Positions 1-7,446 of a stretch of DNA of 33,025 nucleotides are shown one piece after another. A model generated the notes under the pieces. It was given only the letters and a program-made list of their open reading frames with translations, was not told the origin of the DNA and ran no database searches. Within the stretch, counting starts at the first letter, position 1. Every line of letters starts with the position of its first letter. The position numbers were made by a program, and so were the translations under genes. Source of the DNA: a virus; the IMG/VR virus record IMGVR_UViG_3300041955_001107, positions 1 through 33,025 of that record. The stretch is one strand, 5' to 3'.

Positions 1-659
1 CCCTTGGGCAAACCCACCAATCGGCGACGGGCAACCGATGGCACGGCGCAGACGAGCGATCTTTCCGTGATGCCTTCAAGATGAAGAAAGCCAAGGAACG
101 ACCGAAGCGCCGTGACTGTCAACTTCGCCGTGCTGCTGTTTTCGCGAGGACACCGCGCCACCACAAACGAGATGATATCGGCCGGGCGCAGGTTACCAAG
201 CTCCAGGGCATCTGCAGAATTCCTGCTATCCAGAAATGGGCGCAGACGATCGATATATCGCTCGACCGTAGTGGCTATCAAGGAACGCTCCATGGTCAAA
301 AAGCGCCGGTACCGGTCCAGAATTACGCTTGCAGGGCCTTCGCCCACAGGCGCCTCAAGGGGAGGAGCTAGCTTCAGTCGATGGAGATAATCAAGGATCG
401 GACGCAGGGTCCTGTGCGTCTTGTGTCTAGCGAAGCCTGCGGATCTGCGGTCGCGTAAGAAACGATCCGCCAGTCGGAATGACAGATCGCCCGCGGTTAA
501 TTCCTGAGCCTGCAGCCAATCGCTCAGATCGGCAAACAGTCTCTTCTTTCTGTGAACGGTACTTGGTGGGTATCCTTGCTGCAGCAGTTCGCCTTCAAAG
601 TCCTGCAAAAAGGCATCGCGTGAGCATACGGCCGGTGCTTCGATGGGTTTGACCAACAT
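1..659 (-). CDS. Tyrosine recombinase/integrase, N-terminal part (runs off left edge)
   Basis: Read from the reverse strand, an open frame starts with ATG at 659 and stays open to base 1 (219 codons seen, no stop). The first ~90 residues contain YPPSTVHRKKRLFADLSDWL and LRPILDYLHRL, and residues ~110-200 contain a second helical block (SVILDRYRRFLTMERSL, TVERYIDRLRPFLD, LRPADIISFV, TALRSFLGFL). This is the pattern of SAM-like core-binding domains of XerC/D-type integrases. The catalytic domain with the R-H-R-Y residues lies beyond the window, so activity cannot be judged. GAGGAG at 665-670 is a good ribosome site 5 nt before the ATG. The gene runs away from the repeats at 718-801, as the first gene of an integrating element would. 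It is probably not the phage integrase, because it belongs to the element that disrupts the neighbouring gene. Confidence 0.8.
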   Translation of the reverse strand, partial: MLVKPIEAPAVCSRDAFLQDFEGELLQQGYPPSTVHRKKRLFADLSDWLQAQELTAGDLSFRLADRFLRDRRSAGFARHKTHRTLRPILDYLHRLKLAPPLEAPVGEGPASVILDRYRRFLTMERSLIATTVERYIDRLRPFLDSRNSADALELGNLRPADIISFVVARCPRENSSTAKLTVTALRSFLGFLHLEGITERSLVCAVPSVARRRLVGLPK

Positions 660-664
660 GAAAA

Positions 665-690
665 CTCCTCTTTTGGATTTGAAAGAGGAG
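665..690 (-). promoter_or_regulatory. Perfect hairpin covering the integrase ribosome binding site
   Basis: CTCCTCTTT (665-673) and AAAGAGGAG (682-690) are perfect inverted 9-base arms around an 8-base loop. In the - strand transcript the GAGGAG Shine-Dalgarno of the integrase is the 3' arm, so folding would bury it, while the 5' arm is a second copy of the same purine-rich sequence. Control of recombinase translation is inferred; the structure itself is read directly. Confidence 0.5.
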
Positions 691-717
691 ACCGTAGCAT
701 GTGGTCAAAGGTCACTG

Positions 718-801
718 ATTATGCCGACTCCTTCGCAGCGATCACCGCCCCACAGGCCGGGTTGCCAACACAGGTCGGCATAATCCGGACGTCGGCATAA
801 T
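718..801. repeat. Three copies of GTCGGCATAAT at the element end
   Basis: GTCGGCATAAT occurs on the + strand at 774-784 and 791-801 (direct repeats, 17-bp period) and inverted at 718-728. All three copies are identical over 11 bases. The outermost copy coincides with the point where the DUF3489-type protein loses family similarity. They are the natural candidates for recombinase binding or crossover sites at the element terminus. Confidence 0.7.
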
Positions 802-1135
802 GGTTCTGCCAGTCGGTCGCCTTGGCGATCTCGGCCATGGTCGCGCCCTTGGGGCGGCGCAGGAGGTCCAGAACGATGCTCTTTTTCGAGAACTCGCGCG
901 GCACCGCAGCCTCCTTCGCCTTGGGTGCCTTCTTGCTGGTGGCCTTTTCCTTGGCCTGCTTCTTCGGCGCGGCCTTGGCTTGCTTGGTGGCTTTCTTCGC
1001 GCCCTTGCTGGCCTTGGGCGCGCCCTTCTTGTTGCTGGCAGCCTTCTTCGAGGTGGCCTTCTCCGGCGCGACTTGCGCGCCCTGTTCCGCAACGGCGGCG
1101 GTTTCGGTGGTCTTGGTGGCTTCTGCGTTCGTCAT
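719..1135 (-). CDS. DUF3489-type protein with 3' end replaced by the mobile element
   Basis: A 138-aa frame starts at ATG 1135, with GAAAGGAA (1146-1153) 10 nt upstream. Residues ~20-85 are a Lys/Ala-rich low-complexity tail (repeated KKA, APK, KAAPK), followed by SKKSIVLDLLRRPKGATMAE and IAKATDWQNH. That block is the start of the winged-helix-like DUF3489 domain, often found beside phage or recombinase genes in Proteobacteria and Acidobacteria. Family members normally continue with a Ser-Val-Arg-Gly-like helix and a C-terminal strand. Here the sequence instead runs into 26 residues encoded by the repeat-containing element end, so the domain is cut roughly in half and probably non-functional. 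It diverges from the terminase operon. The Lys-rich tail suggests nucleic-acid binding; the exact role is unknown. Confidence 0.75.
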   Translation of the reverse strand: MTNAEATKTTETAAVAEQGAQVAPEKATSKKAASNKKGAPKASKGAKKATKQAKAAPKKQAKEKATSKKAPKAKEAAVPREFSKKSIVLDLLRRPKGATMAEIAKATDWQNHYADVRIMPTCVGNPACGAVIAAKESA

Positions 1136-1228
1136 CGGGGTGCTTTTCCTTTCGGCGGGTGATCCGCGCATGACGATTCATCACTCCGGTGCGCCCGTAA
1201 AGCAAGGCAATTCTCAGCAAATAATCGT

Positions 1229-1717
1229 ATGGCGATCATGAGCCAGCGGGCCTATGCCCGGCAGCGTGGCGTTTCGGTGAGCACCGTCCAGAAGGCCATC
1301 GAGACAGGCCGTATATCGACGTTGCCCACTGGGCAACTCGACTCCGATGTGGCCGACGAAGAATGGGCCCGCAACACGCAGACTCATGCGCCCGCCGTGG
1401 ACCGGCGCGGCCAAGCAGACGAGGACGGCGAGGTCTTCGGCGCGTCGCAGTACACCAAGGCGCGGGCCGTGCGAGAGCACTACCAGGCGCGCCTCGCCAA
1501 GATCGAATACGAGGAGCGCGTCGCGCAGCTCGTATCCGGGGATGAGGTCCAGGTAGCCGCTTACAACAAGTTCCGGCAGTTCCGCGACGCGATGCTCAAT
1601 CTTCCCGACCGCCTCGCCGCGATGCTTGCCGCCGAGAGTGAAGCCGCCAAGGTCCATGAGGCTCTCACGGTCGAGATTCGGAACGCCCTGAATGATTTCG
1701 CCGACGCTAACGGCTGA
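1229..1717 (+). CDS. Phage terminase small subunit (Nu1-like)
   Basis: A 162-aa protein precedes the large terminase and overlaps it by 26 nt. The N-terminus (MSQRAYARQRGVSVSTVQKA, then IETGRIS) is a MerR/Nu1-type winged helix-turn-helix, used by lambda-like small terminases to bind the packaging site. Residues ~70-120 are a charged helix (AVREHYQARLAKIEYEERVA) typical of the oligomerisation region, followed by a helical tail. Start choice: ATG 1229 gives the full frame, but ATG 1238 (MSQRAY) is equally possible, and neither has a strong Shine-Dalgarno. Its role would be DNA recognition in the terminase holoenzyme with the next gene. Confidence 0.85.
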   Translation: MAIMSQRAYARQRGVSVSTVQKAIETGRISTLPTGQLDSDVADEEWARNTQTHAPAVDRRGQADEDGEVFGASQYTKARAVREHYQARLAKIEYEERVAQLVSGDEVQVAAYNKFRQFRDAMLNLPDRLAAMLAAESEAAKVHEALTVEIRNALNDFADANG

Positions 1718-3608
1718 GCAAATCTATTCTGCCGCCGCCGCGGCCGGCGCGCGCCCGGACCCGCTGCTCACCATCTCGCAGTGGGCCGACCGCTATCGCT
1801 GGCTCTCGCAACGGGCGTCGGCGGAACACGGTCGCTGGCGTACGGAGCGCACGCCGTATCTCCGGGAGATCATGGATTGCCTTTCGCCGATGTCGCCTAT
1901 CGAGCGCACTGTGTTCATGAAGGGCGCGCAGATCGGCGGCACCGAGTGCGGCAACAACTGGATGGGCTACATCATCCATCAGGCGCCGGGGCCGATGATG
2001 GCGGTGCAGCCCACCGTCGAAATGGCGAAGCGCAACTCGAAGCAGCGCATCGACCCGCTGATCGAGGAGTCGGAGGTACTTCGGAAGCTCGTGCGCGATC
2101 CACGGTCGCGCGACTCCGGCAATACAGTTCTCTCGAAGGACTTTCCGGGCGGCGTGTTGGTGATGACCGGTGCGAACAGCGCCGTCGGCCTGCGGTCGAT
2201 GGCTGCGCGGTATCTGTTCCTGGACGAAGTGGACGCCTATCCCGGCGATGTGGAAGGCGAGGGCGACCCGATCACGCTGGCCATGGCGCGCACGCGGACG
2301 TTCGCCAGGCGGAAGGTATTCCTTTGCTCGACGCCCAAGATCACCGGCATGAGCCGGATCGAGGCGGCGTATGAAGAGAGCGATCGGCGTAAGTACTTCG
2401 TGCCGTGCCCGACTTGCCGCGACTTCCAGATTCTGAAATTCGCGCAACTCCGGTGGCCGAAGGGCAATCCGCAGGGGGCCGTTTACGTTTGCGAGCATTG
2501 CGGCCAGGAGATCCAGAACCATCAGAAGCACTGGATGCTGGCTCAGGGCGAGTGGCGCGCGGGCACGAAGGGCGATGGCAAGACGGCGGGCTTCCACATC
2601 TCCAGCCTCTACAGCCCGGTTGGCTGGTTCTCTTGGGGCGATGCAGCCAAGCAGTTCGAGCAGGCACAGAAGAACTCCTCGCTGCTGCAGGTATTCGTCA
2701 ACACCGTGCTGGGCGAGACGTGGACCCAACTCGGCGAAGCTCCGGATTGGCAGAAGCTCTACGACCGCCGCGAAGACTACAAGGTCGGGCTGGTCCCGCG
2801 CGGCGGCCTGTTCCTTACGGCGGGCGCGGATGTTCAGAAGGACCGTATCGAGGTCGAGATCGCCGCCTGGGGCCGCGGAAAGGAATCGTGGTCGGTCGAT
2901 TACCGGGTGTTCGAAGGCGACACGTCGCGCCCGGCGGTGTGGGAGAAGCTCACCGGCCTGCTGAACGAAACCTTCACGACCGCGTCGGGGCTGGAGTTGC
3001 CCATCATGCAACTCGCGATCGATTCCGGATTCGCGACCACGGAGGTCTACCATTGGGCGCGGCGGCAGGGCGGGCGCGTGCTGGTGATCAAAGGCGATTC
3101 ACGCGCACCGGCGCTGCTCGGGGCGGCGTCGCCCGTGGATGTGGGCCCGTTGGGTGCCAAAATCAAACGCGGCATTCGCGTATGGCCGGTCAACTCCGGC
3201 ATGGCGAAGGAAGAGTTGTACCGTTGGCTGCGCCTCGAGCGGCCCACCGACGAGGACATTGCCGGCGGTGTGCCGTTTCCGGCAGGCTACTGCCACTTTC
3301 CGAAGTACAGCGAGGAGTACTTCAAACAGATCACTGCTGAGCAGTTGGTGACGAAGCTCGTCAAAGGCTACCGGCGGCATGAATGGCAGAAGATGCGCGA
3401 GCGCAATGAAGCGCTCGATTGCCGCGTGTATGCGCGCGCGGCGGCAGGCCGGATCGGTATTGATCGGTTCCAGGAGAAGCACTGGGCCGACTTCGAGCGC
3501 CGAGTGGGCACCCCTCCGGTAAAGGAAGTAAAACAAGCGCAGCAACCGCCTCGCCCGGGCGGGACGCAGACTGCGCGTAACCGGGTGCGCTTCAGGATGG
3601 CTCTCTAA
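1692..3608 (+). CDS. Phage terminase large subunit (lambda GpA family)
   Basis: This 638-aa ATPase/nuclease matches the length of GpA-type large terminases. The Walker A-like motif is KGAQIGGTE (77-85), Walker B is YLFLDEVD (174-181), and the coupling motif CSTPK is at 212-216. A zinc knuckle is formed by C239/C242 and C267/C270, as in other GpA proteins. The C-terminal nuclease has acidic residues in GADVQKDRIEVE (D380) and LAIDSGF (D444), and NEALDCRVYARAA near the end. It packages concatemeric DNA through the portal and makes the cos-type cuts. It overlaps the small terminase, and its TAA shares a base with the ATG of the gpW gene, indicating translational coupling. Confidence 0.97.
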   Translation: MISPTLTAEQIYSAAAAAGARPDPLLTISQWADRYRWLSQRASAEHGRWRTERTPYLREIMDCLSPMSPIERTVFMKGAQIGGTECGNNWMGYIIHQAPGPMMAVQPTVEMAKRNSKQRIDPLIEESEVLRKLVRDPRSRDSGNTVLSKDFPGGVLVMTGANSAVGLRSMAARYLFLDEVDAYPGDVEGEGDPITLAMARTRTFARRKVFLCSTPKITGMSRIEAAYEESDRRKYFVPCPTCRDFQILKFAQLRWPKGNPQGAVYVCEHCGQEIQNHQKHWMLAQGEWRAGTKGDGKTAGFHISSLYSPVGWFSWGDAAKQFEQAQKNSSLLQVFVNTVLGETWTQLGEAPDWQKLYDRREDYKVGLVPRGGLFLTAGADVQKDRIEVEIAAWGRGKESWSVDYRVFEGDTSRPAVWEKLTGLLNETFTTASGLELPIMQLAIDSGFATTEVYHWARRQGGRVLVIKGDSRAPALLGAASPVDVGPLGAKIKRGIRVWPVNSGMAKEELYRWLRLERPTDEDIAGGVPFPAGYCHFPKYSEEYFKQITAEQLVTKLVKGYRRHEWQKMRERNEALDCRVYARAAAGRIGIDRFQEKHWADFERRVGTPPVKEVKQAQQPPRPGGTQTARNRVRFRMAL

Positions 3609-3820
3609 TGGCATTCACCCAGTCCGACCTCGATGCTCTCGACGCCGCGCGTAAGCAGGGGGCGAGGCGAGTCCGGTTTCAGGACCGCGAGTTTGAATTC
3701 GATTCCGTGGATGACTATTTGAAACTCCGGAATCTGATCCTGAACGACATCGCCCAGCAGTCCGGGCCGCAGCAAGTGCGCCAGGTGCGAATCTACACGA
3801 CCAACGGTTGGGGCCACTAA
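3608..3820 (+). CDS. gpW-like head-tail joining protein
   Basis: A 70-aa protein sits between large terminase and portal, exactly where lambda W lies. It begins with a helix (SDLDALDAARKQGARRV), then a short beta segment with RVRFQDREFEFDS, then a second helix (VDDYLKLRNLILNDI), matching the alpha-beta-alpha plan of gpW. In lambda, gpW seals the portal after packaging and provides the platform for gpFII. The ATG overlaps the terminase stop (TAATG). The last ~15 residues, with a Gln/Arg-rich stretch, are longer than I would expect for gpW. Confidence 0.85.
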   Translation: MAFTQSDLDALDAARKQGARRVRFQDREFEFDSVDDYLKLRNLILNDIAQQSGPQQVRQVRIYTTNGWGH

Positions 3821-3826
3821 AGCGCC

Positions 3827-5431
3827 GTGCCAATTGAAACGTTGATGACGCTCGCCCGCCAGGCCGGGCATGAGCCGATGCCGATCCCCGTCCTGCGCGT
3901 GCCGCGCACCCGCGCCATGGGGACGTTCCCGTTCGACGCCGCCGGGCGCGGGCGTCGCGGCATCGGATGGAATCCGCCGTTTCTCGGCCTCAACACGCTC
4001 CTGTTTTCGCACGGCCTGGAGCTGCAGGCGCGGAACCGGGACGCGGTTCGCAACAGCGCGTGGGCGGCTGCGGCCGTGGATTCGTATGTGGCGAATGCAA
4101 TCGGGCGTGGGATTCGCCTGGTGCCTCACCATCCGGACGATAAGATCCGCGACCTGATCACCAGGAAGTGGAACCGATGGACTCGCGAATGCGACGTCGA
4201 GTACGACCCGCGGAATCCAGCGTCAGGCCAGACGGATTTTTACGGCCAGCAGATGGTGATTGCCCGCGAGGTCATGGAGGCGGGCGAGTGCTTCGTGCGG
4301 TTCCGGCCGCGCTCGCCAAAGGAAGGCCTCACGGTTCCGCTGCAACTGCAACTCATCGAAGCCGAGCAACTGCCGCTGTGGCGCACGGCCGTCGAGCAGA
4401 TGCCACCCAAGAATTCCGTCCGGTGTGGCATCGAGTTTCAGACCGATGGCCGGCGCGCGGCGTACCACTTCTGGAAAGCGCATCCGGGCGAAACGATGTT
4501 CTTCCCGATGGAGGCGCTGTCGGTGGAGCGCGTGCCAGCCACCGAGGTGCTGCACGTCTACAAGCCGATCCGCGCCGGCCAGTTCCGGGGGCAGCCGTGG
4601 CTTACTTCGGTAATCGCGAAGCTCTACGAGTTGGAGCAATACACAGACGCCGAGATCGTCCGCAAGAAACTCGCGGCGATGATCACCGGGTTCATCACCC
4701 AGGCCAGCCCGGACAATCCGATCATCCCCCCGGACCAGTATCAGAACGGGCCGGGCCAGACGGAGCCGGGGACGCAGATCAGCAAGCTCGAACCTGGCAC
4801 CTTTCAGGTACTGAACTTCGGCGAAGAGGTGTCGTTCGCCGAGGCCAAGGACAGCGGCGATTTCAAATCGTTCATCCGAACCTGCTTGCAAGCGTTTTCG
4901 AGCGGCGCCGGTCTCGCCGAGTACCAGATCAGCGGTGACCTGTCGGGGATTAATTATTCTTCGATCCGCGCTGGCCTGCTGGAGTTCCGCCGCAAGTGCG
5001 AGCAGTATCAGCATTCGGTTTTCATCTTCCAGGTCTGCCACCCGGTTTATAAACGCTGGCTGCGGGAGGCGATGCTGGCGCTGGTGTTCGGCATTGACCT
5101 GCTGAACGCGTACAGCAAAGATCCCGAGCCATTCGAGGAAGTGCAGTGGGTAACGCCCGGCTGGCCGTGGGTGGACCCCGAAAAGGACATCAAAGCTTCC
5201 AACGACGCCATCCGCAGTGGCCTGTCCACGCGCTCTGCCGAGGTGGCGGCGCAAGGGCGCGACGCCGGTGCGGTGGATGCGGAGCAGACAGTGGACAACG
5301 AGCGAGCCGACAAGCTTGGGCTCTCTTACGACAGCGATGGCCGGAAGGTCCTGACCGGGCGCAACGCCGGATTGACAGAAGGCGAGATCCAGCAGGATGC
5401 CAGCAAGGGCGAGGTGGACGTGAAGCCATGA
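3827..5431 (+). CDS. Phage portal protein (lambda gpB family)
   Basis: A 534-aa protein follows gpW after 6 nt and starts at GTG 3827; ATG 3845 is an alternative. Family marks include NPPFLGLNTLLF near residue 45, a conserved early helix with RNSAWAAAAVDSYVANAIG, the region LQLIEAEQLP, then ATEVLHVYKPIRAGQFRGQP (the HVF/HVYxPxRxGQxRG signature of gpB portals), and GDLSGINYSSIRAGLLEFRR (the YSSxRAGLLE signature). The portal forms the dodecameric ring at one capsid vertex through which DNA enters and leaves. Its TGA overlaps the protease start (ATGA), typical of coupled head genes. Confidence 0.96.
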   Translation: MPIETLMTLARQAGHEPMPIPVLRVPRTRAMGTFPFDAAGRGRRGIGWNPPFLGLNTLLFSHGLELQARNRDAVRNSAWAAAAVDSYVANAIGRGIRLVPHHPDDKIRDLITRKWNRWTRECDVEYDPRNPASGQTDFYGQQMVIAREVMEAGECFVRFRPRSPKEGLTVPLQLQLIEAEQLPLWRTAVEQMPPKNSVRCGIEFQTDGRRAAYHFWKAHPGETMFFPMEALSVERVPATEVLHVYKPIRAGQFRGQPWLTSVIAKLYELEQYTDAEIVRKKLAAMITGFITQASPDNPIIPPDQYQNGPGQTEPGTQISKLEPGTFQVLNFGEEVSFAEAKDSGDFKSFIRTCLQAFSSGAGLAEYQISGDLSGINYSSIRAGLLEFRRKCEQYQHSVFIFQVCHPVYKRWLREAMLALVFGIDLLNAYSKDPEPFEEVQWVTPGWPWVDPEKDIKASNDAIRSGLSTRSAEVAAQGRDAGAVDAEQTVDNERADKLGLSYDSDGRKVLTGRNAGLTEGEIQQDASKGEVDVKP

Positions 5432-6999
5432 GGAATCTGACTCGTGTGGCATCGCGGTTTGTGAACACGCCACTCATGATTCACCCGCCCAAGCTGGACG
5501 TCATGGTGCAGGCGCTGGGCCCGCGCCTGGGGCTTATTCCGGGAGCACCGGAGACTGCCCATCCGTTCGCCGCGTCGTACATCGAGCAGGGTGATGACGG
5601 CGATTATCAGGTGATCGACGGCATCGCGATCATTCCGATCCAGGGCGTGCTGACGAAAGCGGAATCCTGGGTTTCGGCGCTGAGTGGTTGCAGTTCCTAT
5701 GCGCAGATTGGGGGCTACCTTCAGGACGCGGTGAACGACGCCGGAGTGCGGGCGATCCTCTTGCAGGTGGATTCGCCGGGCGGCGAGACCACGGGATGCC
5801 TTGAACTGTCCGACTACATGTACTCTCTTCGCGGCCTGAAGCCCATCTTTGCGGTCGCCGACGATTTCGCGTTCTCGGCGGCCTACGCTCTTACCAGCGC
5901 GGCCGACAGGATCTTCGTCACGCGCATGGGAGCGGTCGGGTCCGTTGGCGTCGTCGTGCTCCACACGGAAGATTCGAAGTTCAACGGCGAGCAGGGGTTC
6001 AAGTACACCTACATCTTCAAAGGCGACAAGAAGGTCGATGGGAATCCGCACGAACCGCTGTCGGAGCGGGCCGAGAAAGACATCCAGTCCGAAATTGACC
6101 GGCAGTACGACCAGTTCGTAGCAACGGTGGCGCGGAACCGGAAGGCCAGCGCTGAAAAGATCATCGCGACGCAGGCCGGGGTGTGCTGGGCGGAGAATGC
6201 CGTTCCGCTTCTGGCCGACGCGGTCGGAACGCTTGGCGATGCCATGAACGCGCTTCGTCAACTGCTGGGCGAGCCGGTCCAAAAATCAACGGCGGCGATT
6301 GCCGCAATATCCACAACCAAGGAGGTAACAGCAAGTATGCCCGATGAAACGACGATCGCCACCGAGGGTAAGAAGCCCAGTGATGGCGACGAGAAGACAA
6401 ACAACGAGCCGAAGTTCTGCCACGCGTGCGGAACCAAGCTTCACGCGGATGCGACATTCTGCCACGCCTGCGGCGAGAACGTAAAGGGCGACGCCAAGAA
6501 ACCGGAAGGCATGGCCCCGCTCACTGGCCTGGCTGCCGTGGCCGGCGAAGCGTTGAAGATGCGCCCCGAAGTTGACATCGAAGCCATTGGCGCACTGTGC
6601 AAAATGGCCGGATGTCCCGATAAGGCCGCAGAACTCCTCACCAAGAAGAAATCCACCGGCCAGTACTTCAGCGTGGCGGAAATCAGCGAGGAGCTGACTG
6701 CCGCCCGCGTGATCGAAAGCGAGAGGAGCATGATTACATCCCACGTCAACCCGAACCAGGGCGCGGTTGGCTCGCTTCAGGAAATTGAAGCGCAGGCCAC
6801 CAGCTACGCCCGGCAGAATCGCGGCAAAGAGACTTCCAATCTTTACGCCGAAAGCGGTACCACCAAGCTGACCAAGGAGCGCGCATACGCCCTGATGCTC
6901 GAAGAGCATCCCGAGGTTTACGGCGCGTTCGTGGCGCAACACAACGCGAAGGGCCTGATCGCCACGCTCGAGCGGGCCGGCGTTCGCCTCGCCCGGTAG
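5428..6999 (+). CDS. S49 family head maturation protease with C-terminal scaffold region (gpC-like)
   Basis: The 523-aa frame starts at ATG 5428, overlapping the portal stop. The open frame extends upstream inside the portal gene but has no reason to start there. Residues ~60-240 are an S49/SppA-like serine protease: GIAIIPIQGVL, QVDSPGGE (DSPGG 115-119), ADDFAFSAAYAL with probable nucleophile Ser150, GSVGVV, and the lysine-bearing KGDKKVDGNP segment with Lys202 as the likely general base. Residues ~300-523 are the assembly scaffold, also made separately from an internal start. The protease cleaves scaffold and probably portal or capsid during prohead maturation. A CxxC...CxxC zinc ribbon (CHACG twice) lies at the start of the scaffold part, which is unusual. 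Confidence 0.93.
   Translation: MRNLTRVASRFVNTPLMIHPPKLDVMVQALGPRLGLIPGAPETAHPFAASYIEQGDDGDYQVIDGIAIIPIQGVLTKAESWVSALSGCSSYAQIGGYLQDAVNDAGVRAILLQVDSPGGETTGCLELSDYMYSLRGLKPIFAVADDFAFSAAYALTSAADRIFVTRMGAVGSVGVVVLHTEDSKFNGEQGFKYTYIFKGDKKVDGNPHEPLSERAEKDIQSEIDRQYDQFVATVARNRKASAEKIIATQAGVCWAENAVPLLADAVGTLGDAMNALRQLLGEPVQKSTAAIAAISTTKEVTASMPDETTIATEGKKPSDGDEKTNNEPKFCHACGTKLHADATFCHACGENVKGDAKKPEGMAPLTGLAAVAGEALKMRPEVDIEAIGALCKMAGCPDKAAELLTKKKSTGQYFSVAEISEELTAARVIESERSMITSHVNPNQGAVGSLQEIEAQATSYARQNRGKETSNLYAESGTTKLTKERAYALMLEEHPEVYGAFVAQHNAKGLIATLERAGVRLAR
6319..6326 (+). promoter_or_regulatory. Strong internal ribosome binding site for the scaffold
   Basis: AAGGAGGT is a near-complete anti-16S match inside an open reading frame, 10 nt before ATG 6337. 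Coding constraint alone would not require it, which supports real internal initiation. Confidence 0.75.
6337..6999 (+). CDS. Nested in-frame scaffolding protein (Nu3-like)
   Basis: Inside the protease gene, AAGGAGGT (6319-6326) stands 10 nt before an in-frame ATG at 6337, a much stronger ribosome site than most in this operon. Translation gives 220 aa identical to the C-terminal part of the protease gene product. This copies the lambda C/Nu3 design, in which the scaffold is made from an internal start at higher level than the protease fusion. The product has a Cys4 zinc ribbon (about residues 27-47) and then helical, charged sequence with EELTAARVIESE, QEIEAQATSYARQ and TLERAGVRLAR, fitting a scaffold that oligomerises and binds coat protein. 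Internal initiation is inferred from the ribosome site. Confidence 0.75.
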   Translation: MPDETTIATEGKKPSDGDEKTNNEPKFCHACGTKLHADATFCHACGENVKGDAKKPEGMAPLTGLAAVAGEALKMRPEVDIEAIGALCKMAGCPDKAAELLTKKKSTGQYFSVAEISEELTAARVIESERSMITSHVNPNQGAVGSLQEIEAQATSYARQNRGKETSNLYAESGTTKLTKERAYALMLEEHPEVYGAFVAQHNAKGLIATLERAGVRLAR

Positions 7000-7020
7000 G
7001 GCGAAAGGAGACCAACAGAC

Positions 7021-7404
7021 ATGGCATTCGAACAGACATTACGTAATGTAGGGCTTCCGGCCGCGGCGGACCTCACGAGTGGCGGAACGGTGAATCCGCA
7101 GTTCTACTTCGTGACCGTCAATGCGTCCGGACAGATCAACTTCACGGGCGCTGGCGCCGTCGCCGATGGCGTGGTCCAGGACAAACCCAACGCGCAGGGA
7201 ATCGAAGGCGAGGTCGCGATCCTCGGCATCACCAAGCTGGTGACCGGCGCGGCGGTCAATGCCGGCGATCCGCTCATGGCCAATGCCAGCGGTCAGGCCA
7301 TCACTGCGACCGCCGGCAATTTCGTGCGGGCGCGCGCGCTGGCAGCCTCGGCGGGAGCTGGCGTGATCATCCCCGCGCTGCTTCTCGGCCCGTACAAGAT
7401 GTAG
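7021..7404 (+). CDS. Head decoration/capsid cement protein (DUF2190-like)
   Basis: A 127-aa, beta-rich, Ala/Gly-rich protein lies between the protease/scaffold and the major capsid gene, the place of lambda gpD. Features fitting the DUF2190 cement family are the repeated short strands with NASGQINFTGAGAVADGVVQ, VAILGITKLVTGAAVNAGDP, NASGQAITATAGN and the end ARALAASAGAGVIIPALLLG. Such proteins trimerise on the expanded capsid surface and stabilise it against DNA pressure. AAAGGAG (7003-7009) is a strong ribosome site before ATG 7021, as expected for a protein needed in hundreds of copies. Confidence 0.82.
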   Translation: MAFEQTLRNVGLPAAADLTSGGTVNPQFYFVTVNASGQINFTGAGAVADGVVQDKPNAQGIEGEVAILGITKLVTGAAVNAGDPLMANASGQAITATAGNFVRARALAASAGAGVIIPALLLGPYKM

Positions 7405-7446
7405 CCGTCAGCGGAGCCACAACAAACTCAAAGGAGAAATCGACAA

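Larger units (their letters stand above)
1..801. mobile_element. Right end of an integrase-bearing element inserted in a DUF3489-type gene
   Basis: The integrase at 1-659 and the repeated motif at 718-801 form one unit. Its right boundary is placed at about 801, because leftward reading of the DUF3489-type gene keeps family sequence up to the Trp-Gln-Asn-His codons (ending 800-802) and then changes to unrelated sequence made of the repeats. A tyrosine recombinase as first gene next to end repeats recalls RIT elements (three recombinase genes in a row), but only one recombinase is visible, so this assignment is tentative. The left end and any target duplication are outside the window. Confidence 0.55.

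Noticed and set aside
81-390. Two overlapping + strand frames near the left edge
   Set aside because: They lie opposite the integrase N-terminal domain, which has family sequence and a ribosome site; they have none.
1707-3053. Long - strand frame opposite the large terminase
   Set aside because: Antisense shadow caused by high third-position GC; no family sequence, and the terminase on + is certain.
5146-5427. Upstream part of the protease reading frame
   Set aside because: It lies inside the portal gene and lacks protease sequence; ATG 5428 overlaps the portal stop as expected.
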